Shown here: positions 45,260 to 53,469 of the stretch, in pieces | How the letters are laid out: the number at the start of each line of letters is the position of its first letter | How positions within the stretch are numbered: position 1 is the stretch's first letter | The notes under the pieces: model-generated | What the model was told of the DNA's origin: nothing | Database searches by the model: none | Seen by the model: only the letters and a program-made list of their open reading frames with translations | Assembly (NCBI GenBank): GCA_945878875.1 | Contig: CAMCUC010000016.1 | Location: 1-53,469, forward strand | DNA: 53,469 nucleotides | Source: Rhizobium sp. Q54 | Lineage (GTDB): Bacteria > Pseudomonadota > Alphaproteobacteria > Rhizobiales > Beijerinckiaceae | Reading direction: 5' to 3' | Program-made: the position numbers and the translations under genes

Positions 45260-45399
45260 GGACCGCGCCCGTCCCCTGGGCATTTTTGATGTGCCAGAAG
45301 GTGCGCGCGGGGTCGCGCGCGGTCCATGCGCCCCTAAACCTTCCGGCTCCCGGAATTCATCTGCTGCGAGAGCGCCTCAATCCGCACCGAGGCTGTATC
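45260..45399 (-). repeat. Left flanking copy of zapA 3' end plus spacer
   Basis: This 140-bp stretch is a diverged direct copy of 46950-47093. Both begin (plus strand) GGACCGCnCCCGTCCCCTGGGC, differ in the middle, then share CCTAAACC, TTCATCTGCTGCGA and GAGGCTGTATC. Identity ends abruptly at 45399/45400, the left edge of the inserted cassette. Confidence 0.8.
45334..45399 (-). pseudogene. zapA 3'-end remnant (last 21 codons)
   Basis: On the minus strand the frame reads DTASVRIEALSQQMNSGSRKV then TAG. The intact zapA ends DTASVRIEALSQQMNAGGRRV. Most base differences between the copies are at third positions, so this piece was once under selection as a zapA end and is not random similarity. 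It has no start and is cut off at the cassette boundary. Confidence 0.8.
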
Positions 45400-45401
45400 G
45401 A

Positions 45402-45740
45402 TCAACCAGACACAGGTGAATATACCGTATTCAACACCGGCAGCTTACCTTCATGCTGGATATGGATATTCATCCAAGTTCGTTCGACTTTCTCCATTTC
45501 AAGGCTTTCGAACCAGTAAAAATATGTCGCTCGGCCCAGCGCTGTTGGTGCGGTCTTCTCGTCGCTACTCAAATGGTTTTTCATTCTGGTTCGCAGATTC
45601 TTCGCCAACCCAACGTAAAGCAACTCCTTTGCAAATGTGGCCAGTGCATAGCAGCCAGATTTTTCTGGTATGAACCTCTCGCGGCTGCGTTTGAAAATTT
45701 CATATTCAACAGGTTGCGGCGTCAACATATCGATCTTCAT
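45402..45740 (-). CDS. GIY-YIG domain nuclease-like protein
   Basis: 112-aa protein. The GIY-YIG fold is visible at residues 28-57: SGCYALATFAKELLYVGLAKN with GCY and YVG in place of GIY and YIG, followed by the conserved Arg in NLRTRMKNHL. A Glu (MEKVERTW) and an Asn late in the domain fit the catalytic set. Single-domain members nick or cut DNA in repair, homing or restriction. The ATG at 45740 overlaps the stop of the DGQHR gene (ATGA), so the two proteins are made together in coupled fashion. The stop lies three bases from the cassette edge. AT-rich, foreign-looking codon use. Confidence 0.8.
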   Translation of the reverse strand: MKIDMLTPQPVEYEIFKRSRERFIPEKSGCYALATFAKELLYVGLAKNLRTRMKNHLSSDEKTAPTALGRATYFYWFESLEMEKVERTWMNIHIQHEGKLPVLNTVYSPVSG

Positions 45741-46864
45741 AACTCGATATCCACCCGCATGGACGCCTTGTGCAGTGCTTTGGAAAGCTCCTGGGAGACG
45801 ACGTTGATTGCACCCGCATTCAAAAAGCTTGCGTTGCTGCCCTTTGCCCACCATTCAGGATGACCGACGCCTGCATATTCGCCCTCTACGTTCTCAAAAC
45901 AACTGGTGAGCAGCTTCTCCATAGTAGTGACTTTGAAATCGCCTCGGTCCTGAAGTTTCGTAAAGAACGGGATTGAAAATTTACAGAATAGCTCGACGCC
46001 ATTATATTTATATAATACGGCTGAATTACCGTTATCCAGCAATGCAGTAACAGCTTTCCAATAGTTAAGAAAAATTCTCTTTTCTCTATCAAAATCTTTC
46101 ACAATCGTCAGTGGATTGTTGGCCGTCAGGATGTATTTAACAACCGCCTTTACGAACGACTTCTGATTGATCGTGGTTTTATCCGAGTCGTCATTCGCCA
46201 TGAGGATTTTGCCCTTCCACGGTGAATCGGGTGCCTCATTCAGATAAACTACAAATTTAAGAGCTTTATCTACCTCGCCTCTTTCGACCGTGTTCAGGAT
46301 CCACTTCGGCAAGCTCGGTATGTCTTCGACATCAAGCGCATCAGTCAGCCTTGCAATAATCCTCTGTGCGACAGACTGATCGACGCTTTTTTGCGTCGTA
46401 TTGACGATCAGGAAATGACACATTTGTGCTATGTGAGGGAGATTAATCGCTACATTTACGGGGACCTCAAAGTCAAGAACTCTGGGATCTTTTTGAGCCG
46501 CCATCTTCAAACCTTCGAGGCGATGTTGTCCATCTACAACACTGAATGGCCCAACAAGCTTTGTGTCGATCTCAATCGTATGATCGCGTGTGTTGAAGGG
46601 AATTGTCTTATCTGTCGCCAACAATACAGATGTGGGAAGGAACGCGTCGCTTCTGTCTTGGCCCTTCAAGATATAATCGGCCAGTTTCTTTGCGCGCGCA
46701 GTGTTTAGTAACCTTTGATACCCCTTAGCGTCTTTGTTGTCGGGATCTAGCGTCTCGACATTATAAAAATTATCCACTGCAAGATCGCGAACCCGCATTG
46801 AAGTAGCATACAGGACCAGATCACCCTGCTTCACGCGGGCGGCAGGTATCACTATCTTCGCCAT
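45737..46864 (-). CDS. DGQHR domain-containing protein (DndB/DpdB-like)
   Basis: 375-aa protein with the name-giving motif at residues 111-115 (FSVVDGQHRLEGLK) and the companion region LIVNTTQKSVDQSVAQRI. DGQHR proteins include DndB, repressor/accessory of DNA phosphorothioation, and DpdB of the 7-deazaguanine DNA-modification system; most others sit in defence islands with unknown function. None of the Dnd or Dpd partner genes is nearby. It is first in a two-gene operon with the GIY-YIG protein. AAAGGAG lies 24 bases before the ATG, unusually far. An AT-rich stretch with TTGAAC and TATATA upstream (46897-46930) may be the promoter. Confidence 0.85.
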   Translation of the reverse strand: MAKIVIPAARVKQGDLVLYATSMRVRDLAVDNFYNVETLDPDNKDAKGYQRLLNTARAKKLADYILKGQDRSDAFLPTSVLLATDKTIPFNTRDHTIEIDTKLVGPFSVVDGQHRLEGLKMAAQKDPRVLDFEVPVNVAINLPHIAQMCHFLIVNTTQKSVDQSVAQRIIARLTDALDVEDIPSLPKWILNTVERGEVDKALKFVVYLNEAPDSPWKGKILMANDDSDKTTINQKSFVKAVVKYILTANNPLTIVKDFDREKRIFLNYWKAVTALLDNGNSAVLYKYNGVELFCKFSIPFFTKLQDRGDFKVTTMEKLLTSCFENVEGEYAGVGHPEWWAKGSNASFLNAGAINVVSQELSKALHKASMRVDIEL

Positions 46865-46949
46865 GTCTTGACAGCCTTTGTTCTGAGTCTCCTTTCTTCA
46901 GCTTAGCTATATATTTTCAAAAGTTCAAAGCTAATTGACCGAGCCCTCT

Positions 46950-47093
46950 GGACCGCACCCGTCCCCTGGGCGCAGCTTCTCATGGCCCCAAAACAGCGTG
47001 CGGGGACGCGCGCACTCCACACCCCGCCTAAACCCTCCGCCCACCCGCGTTCATCTGCTGCGACAGCGCTTCAATGCGCACGGAGGCTGTATC
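46950..47093 (-). repeat. Right flanking copy of zapA 3' end plus spacer
   Basis: Direct-repeat partner of 45260-45399, here continuous with the intact zapA. The spacer part contains GTGCGCGCG/CGTGCGGGG-type GC-rich strings. Over the alignable parts about a quarter of the bases differ from the left copy (estimate by eye). Confidence 0.8.
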
Positions 47094-47399
47094 CAGCGCA
47101 TCGGCGAGCCTTCCGGCCCAGCCGTCGCTGGCGTTGAGCGCGGCTTGCCGGGTCTCGTCCATGCTGGCGACTTCGGCCTCCAGCTTTTCGATGCGGCGGC
47201 GGGCCTCAGACAATTCGTCCGACACGGTGATGGCGGCCATCACGATCAGGCGCTGGTCGCCGATCTCGCCAAAGGCGCGCCTCATCTCGCCGATCTTGTC
47301 GTCGAGCTGGCGGGCGAGCTGTTGCAGGTGCTCTTCCTCGCCCTCGGCGCAGGCCATGCGATAGGGGCGCCCGGCGATGTTGACGTTGATCTGCGGCAT
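47028..47399 (-). CDS. zapA: Cell division protein ZapA
   Basis: 123-aa cytosolic protein that cross-links FtsZ filaments at the division ring. The ZapA fold is clear: PQINVNIAGRPYRMACAEGE, EEHLQQLARQLDDKIGEMRR, GDQRLIVMAAITVSDEL and a C-terminal coiled coil ARRRIEKLEAEVASMDE. Its ATG overlaps the stop of the DUF4164 gene (TAATG). The coding region is complete although its last 21 codons also occur as a detached remnant at 45334-45399, so its own 3' end may have been delivered by the cassette. Confidence 0.95.
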   Translation of the reverse strand: MPQINVNIAGRPYRMACAEGEEEHLQQLARQLDDKIGEMRRAFGEIGDQRLIVMAAITVSDELSEARRRIEKLEAEVASMDETRQAALNASDGWAGRLADALDTASVRIEALSQQMNAGGRRV

Positions 47400-47692
47400 T
47401 AGGCCTCCTCCTCACGCTGCGCGGCGGCCAGCACGGCGCGCACGCTGGCGCTGGCGCGCTCCACTGCAAGGCGCGCGTCGTCGTTGGCCAGCGCCAAAGC
47501 GCGGGTGCGGGCGAGGGAGCCGTCAAGCTCGACGGCGAGGCGCGCGCGGTCGTCCTGCATCACGGCCAGCTCGTCCTCCAGGTCGGCGCGCACGCGGTCT
47601 GCGATCGCGCGGCGCTCGCCGGCGGCCTCAAGCTGTTCGAGCGCGGAGGCCAGACGCGACAGCGCCTCCTGAAGTCTTTGCGGAAGTTTCAT
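47399..47692 (-). CDS. DUF4164 family protein
   Basis: 97-aa, almost wholly coiled-coil protein (residues 4-95) rich in Ala, Arg, Glu and Leu: RLQEALSRLASALEQLEAAG start and RADLEDELAVMQDDRARLAV middle. DUF4164 genes regularly precede zapA in Rhizobiales and diverge from transketolase; function unknown, perhaps linked to division. The ATG at 47692 fits the family, and translation is coupled to zapA via TAATG. The 259-base gap to tkt shows no further gene. Confidence 0.8.
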   Translation of the reverse strand: MKLPQRLQEALSRLASALEQLEAAGERRAIADRVRADLEDELAVMQDDRARLAVELDGSLARTRALALANDDARLAVERASASVRAVLAAAQREEEA

Positions 47693-47951
47693 GTTATCAA
47701 CACCTGACTGCTCATTAGCGGCCTGCGGGGGCGCGCGGTCAAAGCGCAAATCGCGTTTGCCCACAGATGAATCGTCGCGGAGCTTTGGACTCGGCGCCAA
47801 AGGGGCCGTTGGCCTTTGACAGGGCGGGGCGAGGTGCTATCAGAAACCCCTTTCCGGTTGTCTGCAAGCGTAAGCGGTCAGCCTTGCAATATCCGCTTTG
47901 TTGTCTCCGCCTGCCGGGCTGATCCAGCCTCCGGCCCAAAATTGGAAAGTC

Positions 47952-49937
47952 ATGATGACGGTTTCCCAGCACGATATGGCCAACGCGATCCGCGCGCTCG
48001 CCATGGACGGGGTCGAAAAGGCCAAGTCCGGCCATCCCGGCCTGCCGATGGGCGCCGCCGACATCGCCACCACTTTGTTCTCCAAAGTGCTGAAATACGA
48101 TCCCGCCGATCACCACTGGCCGGATCGCGACCGCTTTGTGCTCTCGGCGGGCCATGGCTCGATGTTGCTCTATGCGCTGCTTTATCTGACCGGCGCGCCG
48201 GAAATGGGGATCGAGGATCTCAAGAATTTCCGTCAATTGCACTCCAAAACCCCCGGCCATCCTGAAAACTTCGTCACGCCGGGCATTGAAACCACCACCG
48301 GCCCGCTTGGGCAGGGGCTGGCGACAGCCGTCGGCATGGCGCTGGCCGAGCGGATGCTGAATGCAGAATTTGGCGACGTTGTGGACCATCGCACCTATGT
48401 GCTGGCCTCAGACGGCGATTTGATGGAGGGGATTTCGCAAGAATCCATCGCCATCGCTGGTCATCTCAAGCTGAACCGCCTGATCGTGCTGTGGGACGAC
48501 AACGGCATCTCCATCGACGGCCCGCTGTCGGTGTCTGATTCCATCGACCAGCTGAAGCGCTTTGAGTCCGCCGGCTGGGCCGCCGTGCGCATCGACGGCC
48601 ACGACCAGAACGCGATTCTGGCCGCTGTTGAAGCCGCCAAAGCCGCTGACCGCCCGACGCTGATCGCCTGCCGCACCATTATCGGCTTTGGCGCGCCCAA
48701 GCGCGCGGGCACGTCCAAATCGCACGGCGAGCCGCTGGGCGCCGAGGAAATTGCGGGCGCGCGCGCCGCCCTCAACTGGCCGCACGAGCCTTTCGTGGTG
48801 CCGACTGACATTCTCGCCGCATGGCGGACGGCTGGCGCCAGAAGCGCGTCGGTCAATGCAGACTGGAAGGCGCGCTTGTCCAGGCTGGACGGTGCCAAAA
48901 AGGCCGAGTTCGAACGCCGCATGTCGGGCCAATTGCCGCTGGCGCTGAAGGCGGCAGCTTTGCACTACAAGCTGAAGCTGGCGGATGATTCGACGGAAAT
49001 AGCCACCCGCAAGGCGTCCGAAGCCGTGCTCGCCGCGCTGGCTCCGCACGTGCCCGAGCTGATTACGGGCTCGGCGGACTTGACCGGCTCCAACAACACC
49101 AAGGTTGTGGCCACCCCTGCGATCTCGCCGGGCTCTTACGCTGGCCGCTTTGTCCATTGGGGCATTCGCGAGCATGGCATGGCGGCAGCCCTCAACGGCA
49201 TGGCGCTGCATGGCGGCTATATTCCCTCGGGCGCGACCTTCCTTGTATTCGCCGATTACATGCGCCCGGCGCTGCGTCTGGCGGCCCTCATGGGCGTGCG
49301 CCATATCGAAGTGCTGACGCATGATTCCATCGGCCTTGGCGAGGATGGGCCGACCCATCAGCCGGTCGAGACGCTGGCGAGCCTGCGCGCGATTCCAAAC
49401 TTCAACGTGTTCCGCCCCGCCGACCAGACCGAGACGCTGGAATGCTGGCAGCTCGCTCTGGAGGGCGCCTCCACCCCGTCGTGTCTTGCGCTGACGCGGC
49501 AGAATCTTACCCAGGTGCGCAAGCAATTTGTTGAGGAAAACCTCAGCGCAGGCGGCGCCTATGAATTGTCGCCCGCCAGCAACGGCCCCGCAAAGGTGTC
49601 GCTGTTTGCGTCCGGCTCCGAGGTCGAGATTGCGATGGCTGCGCAAAAGCTGCTGGCGGAGAAGGGCATTTCGGCCCGCGTCGTCTCCGTGCCATGCATG
49701 GATATATTCCTGTCGCGAGACGTCTCAGAGCGTCGCGCCATCATCGGCGACGCGCCGGTGAAGGTGGCGATAGAGGCCGCCATTCGTCAGGGTTGGGACG
49801 CGATCATCGGGTCCGACGGCGTGTTCATCGGCATGGACGGGTTTGGGGCGAGTGCGCCCTACAAGAAACTTTACGAATATTTCGGCATAACGGCGCAACA
49901 TGCCGCAGACGCGGCGATGGCGCAGCTGAAGAGCTGA
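47952..49937 (+). CDS. tkt: Transketolase
   Basis: 661-aa thiamine diphosphate enzyme of the pentose phosphate (and, where present, Calvin) pathway, moving two-carbon units between sugar phosphates. Visible are [19 protein letters not shown], the ThDP/Mg site [20 protein letters not shown] with [10 protein letters not shown], the transketolase histidine [19 protein letters not shown], and the second-domain region [19 protein letters not shown] and [22 protein letters not shown] 47952 follows GGAAAG; a start 18 codons upstream is not family-like. First gene of the cluster tkt-gap-pgk-fba. Confidence 0.96.
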   Translation: MMTVSQHDMANAIRALAMDGVEKAKSGHPGLPMGAADIATTLFSKVLKYDPADHHWPDRDRFVLSAGHGSMLLYALLYLTGAPEMGIEDLKNFRQLHSKTPGHPENFVTPGIETTTGPLGQGLATAVGMALAERMLNAEFGDVVDHRTYVLASDGDLMEGISQESIAIAGHLKLNRLIVLWDDNGISIDGPLSVSDSIDQLKRFESAGWAAVRIDGHDQNAILAAVEAAKAADRPTLIACRTIIGFGAPKRAGTSKSHGEPLGAEEIAGARAALNWPHEPFVVPTDILAAWRTAGARSASVNADWKARLSRLDGAKKAEFERRMSGQLPLALKAAALHYKLKLADDSTEIATRKASEAVLAALAPHVPELITGSADLTGSNNTKVVATPAISPGSYAGRFVHWGIREHGMAAALNGMALHGGYIPSGATFLVFADYMRPALRLAALMGVRHIEVLTHDSIGLGEDGPTHQPVETLASLRAIPNFNVFRPADQTETLECWQLALEGASTPSCLALTRQNLTQVRKQFVEENLSAGGAYELSPASNGPAKVSLFASGSEVEIAMAAQKLLAEKGISARVVSVPCMDIFLSRDVSERRAIIGDAPVKVAIEAAIRQGWDAIIGSDGVFIGMDGFGASAPYKKLYEYFGITAQHAADAAMAQLKS

Positions 49938-49987
49938 CCTTTTCGATCAATCAAACGTTATGCAAACGTGATGCAAGGGGAAATGAA

Positions 49988-50995
49988 ATGGCTGTGAGGG
50001 TCGCAATCAACGGTTTCGGGCGGATTGGCCGCAATGTGCTGCGCGCCATCATCGAATCTGGCCGCACCGACATCGAAGTCGTGGCCATCAACGATCTCGG
50101 CCCGGTCGAGACCAATGCGCATCTCTTGCGCTTTGACTCGGTGCATGGCCGCTTTCCCGGCGAAGTGATCGTCAAGGGCGATACGATTGACGTCGGCCGC
50201 GGCCCCATCAAGGTGACGGCGATCCGCAATCCGGCGGAATTGCCCCATCGCGAAATGAACGTCGACATCGCGCTGGAATGCACCGGCCTGTTCACCACCA
50301 AGGACAAGGCGAAAGCGCATCTCGACGCAGGCGCCAAGCGCGTTCTGGTGTCGGCGCCCTGCGACGACGCGGACCTCACGGTCGTGTTCGGCGTCAACCA
50401 TGACAAGCTGACGAAGGACCATCTCGTGGTCTCCAACGCCTCGTGCACCACCAATTGCCTGTCGCCTGTCGCCAAGGTGTTGAACGATACGATCGGCATC
50501 GCGCATGGCTTCATGACGACGATCCATTCCTATACCGGCGACCAGCCGACGCTGGACACGATGCACAAGGATCTCTATCGCGGCCGCGCGGCTGCGCTCT
50601 CGATGATCCCGACGTCCACCGGCGCCGCCAAGGCCGTGGGTCTCGTTCTGCCCGAACTCAACGGCAAGCTTGATGGCGCTGCGATCCGCGTGCCGACCCC
50701 CAACGTCTCGGTCGTGGATTTGAAGTTCACCGCCAAGCGCGCCACGAGCGCGCAGGAGATCAACGACGCGATCAAGCTCGCCGCCTCAAACGAGCTGAAG
50801 GGCGTTCTGGGTTATACGGACGTTCCCAACGTCTCGGCGGATTTCAACCACGACAGCCGTTCGTCGGTGTTCCACCTCGACCAGACGAAGGTGATCGACG
50901 GCACGTTCGTGCGCATCCTCTCCTGGTACGATAACGAATGGGGCTTCTCGAACCGCATGGCCGATACTGCGGTTGCGATGGCCAAGAAGATATAA
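49988..50995 (+). CDS. gap: Glyceraldehyde-3-phosphate dehydrogenase, type I
   Basis: 335-aa cytosolic enzyme of glycolysis and gluconeogenesis, oxidising glyceraldehyde-3-phosphate to 1,3-bisphosphoglycerate. The start [17 protein letters not shown] binds NAD(P). The catalytic cysteine is Cys153 ([15 protein letters not shown]). [38 protein letters not shown] and the end [16 protein letters not shown] are canonical. ATG 49988 follows AAGGGGAAA. A strong terminator lies seven bases after the stop, before pgk. Confidence 0.97.
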   Translation: MAVRVAINGFGRIGRNVLRAIIESGRTDIEVVAINDLGPVETNAHLLRFDSVHGRFPGEVIVKGDTIDVGRGPIKVTAIRNPAELPHREMNVDIALECTGLFTTKDKAKAHLDAGAKRVLVSAPCDDADLTVVFGVNHDKLTKDHLVVSNASCTTNCLSPVAKVLNDTIGIAHGFMTTIHSYTGDQPTLDTMHKDLYRGRAAALSMIPTSTGAAKAVGLVLPELNGKLDGAAIRVPTPNVSVVDLKFTAKRATSAQEINDAIKLAASNELKGVLGYTDVPNVSADFNHDSRSSVFHLDQTKVIDGTFVRILSWYDNEWGFSNRMADTAVAMAKKI

Positions 50996-51002
50996 TCAAT
51001 CC

Positions 51003-51030
51003 GGGCGCGGCAATGGCCGCGCCCTTTTTT
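51003..51030 (+). terminator. Intrinsic terminator between gap and pgk
   Basis: GGGCGCGGC (51003-51011) pairs perfectly with GCCGCGCCC (51016-51024) around AATG, followed by six T. It ends 22 bases before the pgk ATG. Confidence 0.88.
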
Positions 51031-51052
51031 CATTCAGCCGCACACCAGGATC

Positions 51053-52246
51053 ATGACCAGATTTCGCTCTCTCGATTCCGTTGATTTTTCGAACAAGCGC
51101 GTTCTGCTGCGCGTCGATCTGAATGCGCCGATGGAGAACGGCAAGCTCAGCGACGGCACCCGCATCGAGCGCATTGCACCAACCATTACCGAGATTGCGG
51201 ACAAGGGCGGCAAGGTGATCCTGCTGTCGCATTTTGGCCGCCCAAAGAGCGGGCGCGACGCAGAAAATTCGCTCGTCATCCTCGTCGATATCTTGAAGCA
51301 ATACATCGGGCGCCCAGTCGCCTTCGCCAATGATTGCATTGGACCAGAGGCGGAAGCAGCCGTGGCCGCCATGAGGCCGGGCGATATTCTGCTGCTTGAG
51401 AACACGCGCTTTCACGCGGGCGAGGAAAAGAACGATCCTGCGTTTGCGGCAGAGCTGGCCAAACTTGGCGATCTTTACGTGAACGACGGCTTCTCCGTCG
51501 CCCATCGCGCGCACGCCTCCACGGCGGGCGTGGCGCGTCTGCTGCCAGCCTACGCCGGGCGCACCATGCAGGCGGAGCTTGAGGCGCTGGAAAAGGCGCT
51601 TGGCAATCCGGCGCGCCCGGTGGCGGCCATCGTCGGCGGCGCCAAGGTGTCCACCAAGCTCGATCTGCTCGGCAATCTGGCGAAAAAAGTTGATTTCCTG
51701 ATTATCGGCGGCGGCATGGCCAACACGTTTCTGGCGGCGCTTGGCCATGATGTTGGAAAATCGCTGTGCGAGAAGGGCCTTGTCGACGTCGCCCGTACGA
51801 TGATCGAGGAGGCCAAGGCCGCCAAATGCCAGATCGTGTTGCCGGTGGACGTTGTGCTGGCCAAGGAATTCAAGGCCCATGCGCCCGCGCGCGTGGCCAA
51901 TATGGATGCGGTTGGCGCCGACGAGATGATCCTCGACATGGGCCCGCGCTCGGTCGTCGAGGTCGAGCGCATTCTTGGCATGTGCAGGACGCTGGTGTGG
52001 AACGGACCGTTTGGCGCCTTCGAGTTGCAGCCGTTTGACGCGGGCACCAATGCGGTCGCCAAACTGGCGGGCGCGCTGACCGATGCCGGCAAACTTGTCA
52101 CGGTGGCTGGCGGCGGCGATACGGTGTCCGCGCTCAATCAGGCGGGCGTTGGCGAGCATTTCACCTATATTTCGACTGCTGGCGGCGCCTTCCTTGAATG
52201 GATGGAAGGCAAGGTTCTGCCCGGCGTCGAGGCGCTGGAATCCTGA
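51053..52246 (+). CDS. pgk: Phosphoglycerate kinase
   Basis: 397-aa two-domain kinase making ATP and 3-phosphoglycerate from 1,3-bisphosphoglycerate. N-terminal motifs: [31 protein letters not shown] and [15 protein letters not shown]-like [17 protein letters not shown]-terminal ATP side: [29 protein letters not shown] and [15 protein letters not shown]. It starts directly behind a terminator, so part of its expression needs read-through or a promoter overlapping the end of gap. Confidence 0.97.
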   Translation: MTRFRSLDSVDFSNKRVLLRVDLNAPMENGKLSDGTRIERIAPTITEIADKGGKVILLSHFGRPKSGRDAENSLVILVDILKQYIGRPVAFANDCIGPEAEAAVAAMRPGDILLLENTRFHAGEEKNDPAFAAELAKLGDLYVNDGFSVAHRAHASTAGVARLLPAYAGRTMQAELEALEKALGNPARPVAAIVGGAKVSTKLDLLGNLAKKVDFLIIGGGMANTFLAALGHDVGKSLCEKGLVDVARTMIEEAKAAKCQIVLPVDVVLAKEFKAHAPARVANMDAVGADEMILDMGPRSVVEVERILGMCRTLVWNGPFGAFELQPFDAGTNAVAKLAGALTDAGKLVTVAGGGDTVSALNQAGVGEHFTYISTAGGAFLEWMEGKVLPGVEALES

Positions 52247-52269
52247 TTGAAATTCGTTAAGGCAAAAGC

Positions 52270-52300
52270 AAGCGGCGGCTGGCAGGCTCGCCGCTTTATT
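52270..52300 (+). terminator. Weak terminator-like hairpin between pgk and fba
   Basis: AAGCGGCG (52270-52277) pairs with CGCCGCTT (52289-52296) around an eleven-base loop and is followed by TATT. It lies 15 bases before the fba ATG. Confidence 0.5.
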
Positions 52301-52314
52301 ATGGAGCAAAGACC

Positions 52315-53379
52315 ATGGCGCGCATCACCCTTCGACAGCTTCTCGACCACGCCGCCGAACAGGGCTATGGCGTGCCCGCGTTCAACATCAACAATATGGA
52401 GCAGGCGCTCGCCATCATGGCCGCCGCCGACGCAACCGACGCGCCTGTCATCATCCAGGCCTCGCGCGGCGCCCGCCAATACGCCAACGACATCATGCTG
52501 AAGCACATGATGGACGCGGTGATGGAAATCTACCCCCACATTCCCGTCTGCGTGCATCTGGATCACGGCAACGAGCCCGCCACCTGCATGACAGCGATTC
52601 AGGCCGGCTTCACCTCAGTGATGATGGACGGCTCGCTGAAGGAAGACGGAAAAACCCCCGCCGATTGGGCCTATAACGTCGCCGTGACAAAGAAGGTCGT
52701 CGAGATGTCGCATCTGGGCGGCATTTCGGTTGAGGGGGAACTCGGCGTACTCGGCTCGCTGGAGACCGGCATGGGCGAGAAGGAAGACGGCCACGGCGCC
52801 GAGGGCGTGCTCTCGCACGACCAGCTTCTCACCAATCCCGATGAGGCAGTGAAATTCGTCAACGAGACGCAGGTCGATGCGCTCGCCATCGCCATGGGCA
52901 CGTCGCACGGCGCCTACAAGTTTTCGCGCAAGCCGGACGGCGCGGTGCTTGCGATGAACGTGATCGAAGAGATCCACCGCCGCATGCCCAACATGCATCT
53001 GGTGATGCACGGATCGTCGTCCGTGCCGCAGGATTTGCAGGACATCATCAACACGTATGGCGGGAAAATGCCGCAAACATGGGGCGTGCCGGTTGAGGAA
53101 ATCCAGCGCGGCATCAAGAACGGCGTGCGCAAGATCAACATCGACACCGACAACCGGATGGCGATCACCGGTCAGATCCGCAAAATTCTGGCCGAGCATC
53201 CCGGCGAGTTCGACCCGCGCAAATATCTCAAGCCCGCCCTCGACGCCATGACCAAGCTCTGCAAAGAGCGGCTTGAACAGTTCAACACGGCGGGCCAGGC
53301 TGGCAAGATCAAGCCTATCCCGCTGTCGGAAATGGCCAAGCGTTACGCCAAGGGCTCTTTGGCGGTGAAGGCGAGCTGA
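52315..53379 (+). CDS. fba: Fructose-bisphosphate aldolase, class II (CbbA/FbaA type)
   Basis: 354-aa zinc-dependent aldolase interconverting fructose-1,6-bisphosphate with dihydroxyacetone phosphate and glyceraldehyde-3-phosphate. It starts [20 protein letters not shown] followed by [16 protein letters not shown]. Metal-binding histidines are in [14 protein letters not shown] and [10 protein letters not shown], and the substrate region is [14 protein letters not shown]. The length and the insert [19 protein letters not shown] mark the CbbA-like subgroup common in alphaproteobacteria. Last gene of the tkt-gap-pgk-fba cluster. Confidence 0.97.
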   Translation: MARITLRQLLDHAAEQGYGVPAFNINNMEQALAIMAAADATDAPVIIQASRGARQYANDIMLKHMMDAVMEIYPHIPVCVHLDHGNEPATCMTAIQAGFTSVMMDGSLKEDGKTPADWAYNVAVTKKVVEMSHLGGISVEGELGVLGSLETGMGEKEDGHGAEGVLSHDQLLTNPDEAVKFVNETQVDALAIAMGTSHGAYKFSRKPDGAVLAMNVIEEIHRRMPNMHLVMHGSSSVPQDLQDIINTYGGKMPQTWGVPVEEIQRGIKNGVRKINIDTDNRMAITGQIRKILAEHPGEFDPRKYLKPALDAMTKLCKERLEQFNTAGQAGKIKPIPLSEMAKRYAKGSLAVKAS

Positions 53380-53411
53380 GGGGCGCTCCAGTTTGACGCT
53401 CAATCTGGACC

Positions 53412-53437
53412 GCGGGCTTCCAGCCCGCATTCTTTCT
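53412..53437 (+). repeat. Short dispersed palindromic repeat, copy 2, terminator-like, after fba
   Basis: GCGGGCT-TCC-AGCCCGC is a 7-bp stem followed by ATTCTTTCT. The same core occurs at 18001-18027. It is preceded by CTGGACC, as in the strings near 33683 and 43457. It may act as the terminator of the glycolytic cluster. Confidence 0.6.
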
Positions 53438-53469
53438 GCGTAAGCCTCGTGCGCTGGCGTTCTGTTTCG

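Larger units (their letters stand above)
45400..46949 (-). mobile_element. Inserted AT-rich cassette (DGQHR + GIY-YIG) between 6S RNA and zapA
   Basis: A 1.55-kb segment of visibly lower GC content and different codon use (many AAA, ATT, TTA codons) separates the 6S RNA gene from zapA. It is bounded on both sides by direct copies of the zapA 3' end and spacer. It encodes two overlapping genes and no integrase or transposase, so it is a non-autonomous or decayed insertion. The flanks suggest integration at the zapA 3' end with the end of the target gene replaced. Confidence 0.75.

Noticed and set aside
45400-46949. Cassette as prophage or integrative element remnant with its own integrase
   Set aside because: Only two genes are present, both explained; no integrase, transposase, phage structural gene or terminal inverted repeat could be seen.
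47952-53379. Calvin cycle (cbb) operon
   Set aside because: tkt, gap, pgk and fba serve central carbon metabolism in heterotrophs as well; no RuBisCO, phosphoribulokinase or cbbR gene is in the window.

Overview
The window reads as chromosomal DNA of an alphaproteobacterium of the Hyphomicrobiales (Rhizobiales) type. Evidence is the high GC content, the lineage-typical proteins RcdA, TrcR (DUF1013), DUF1192 and DUF4164, the ornithine decarboxylase/acetyltransferase/homospermidine synthase set, the zapA-6S RNA-5-FCL neighbourhood, and Rhizobiales-style palindromic repeats built on a GC-rich CTTCTCCC...GGGAGAAG core. Species cannot be fixed from the sequence alone. No tRNA, rRNA or CRISPR array was seen.

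Positions 1-17 kb are mostly transport. A peptide ABC transporter is split into two divergent units (binding protein and permeases leftward, fused double ATPase rightward). The gap between them carries two near-consensus sigma-54 promoters facing outward, which suggests nitrogen control. An isochorismatase-like hydrolase follows. Next is a strong candidate small RNA on the minus strand with an UUUCCUCCC anti-Shine-Dalgarno segment, resembling the AbcR class. Then come an FMN-binding glutamate-synthase-like protein, a NitT/TauT-type ABC transporter, an orphan TTT-type binding protein with a 2-hydroxyacid dehydrogenase, an AprI/Inh-type protease inhibitor, and a translationally coupled tetR-adaptor-RND pump operon.

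Positions 18-36 kb hold opgD, then the polyamine block: ornithine decarboxylase with a long structured leader, a GNAT acetyltransferase, and homospermidine synthase preceded by a terminator-like stem. They are followed by a CorA channel, DUF1007 plus a histidine-rich NicO exporter, a gamma-glutamyltransferase-family enzyme with Ser at the nucleophile position, a degenerate AMP-binding protein, trcR, a glutathione transferase, an M3 oligopeptidase, a quinone oxidoreductase, DUF1192, a second candidate anti-SD small RNA and rcdA.

Positions 36-53 kb are housekeeping: rpmE, an MsbA-like exporter, pal-cpoB-tilS-ftsH (without tolB beside pal), a YmdB-type phosphoesterase, 5-FCL, 6S RNA, zapA, DUF4164, and the central-carbon cluster tkt-gap-pgk-fba. 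The clearest foreign piece is a 1.55-kb AT-rich cassette between 6S RNA and zapA. It encodes a DGQHR-domain (DndB/DpdB-like) protein translationally coupled to a small GIY-YIG nuclease, and it is bracketed by two diverged direct copies of the zapA 3' end plus spacer. This is the best candidate for an undescribed two-gene (possibly defence) system.
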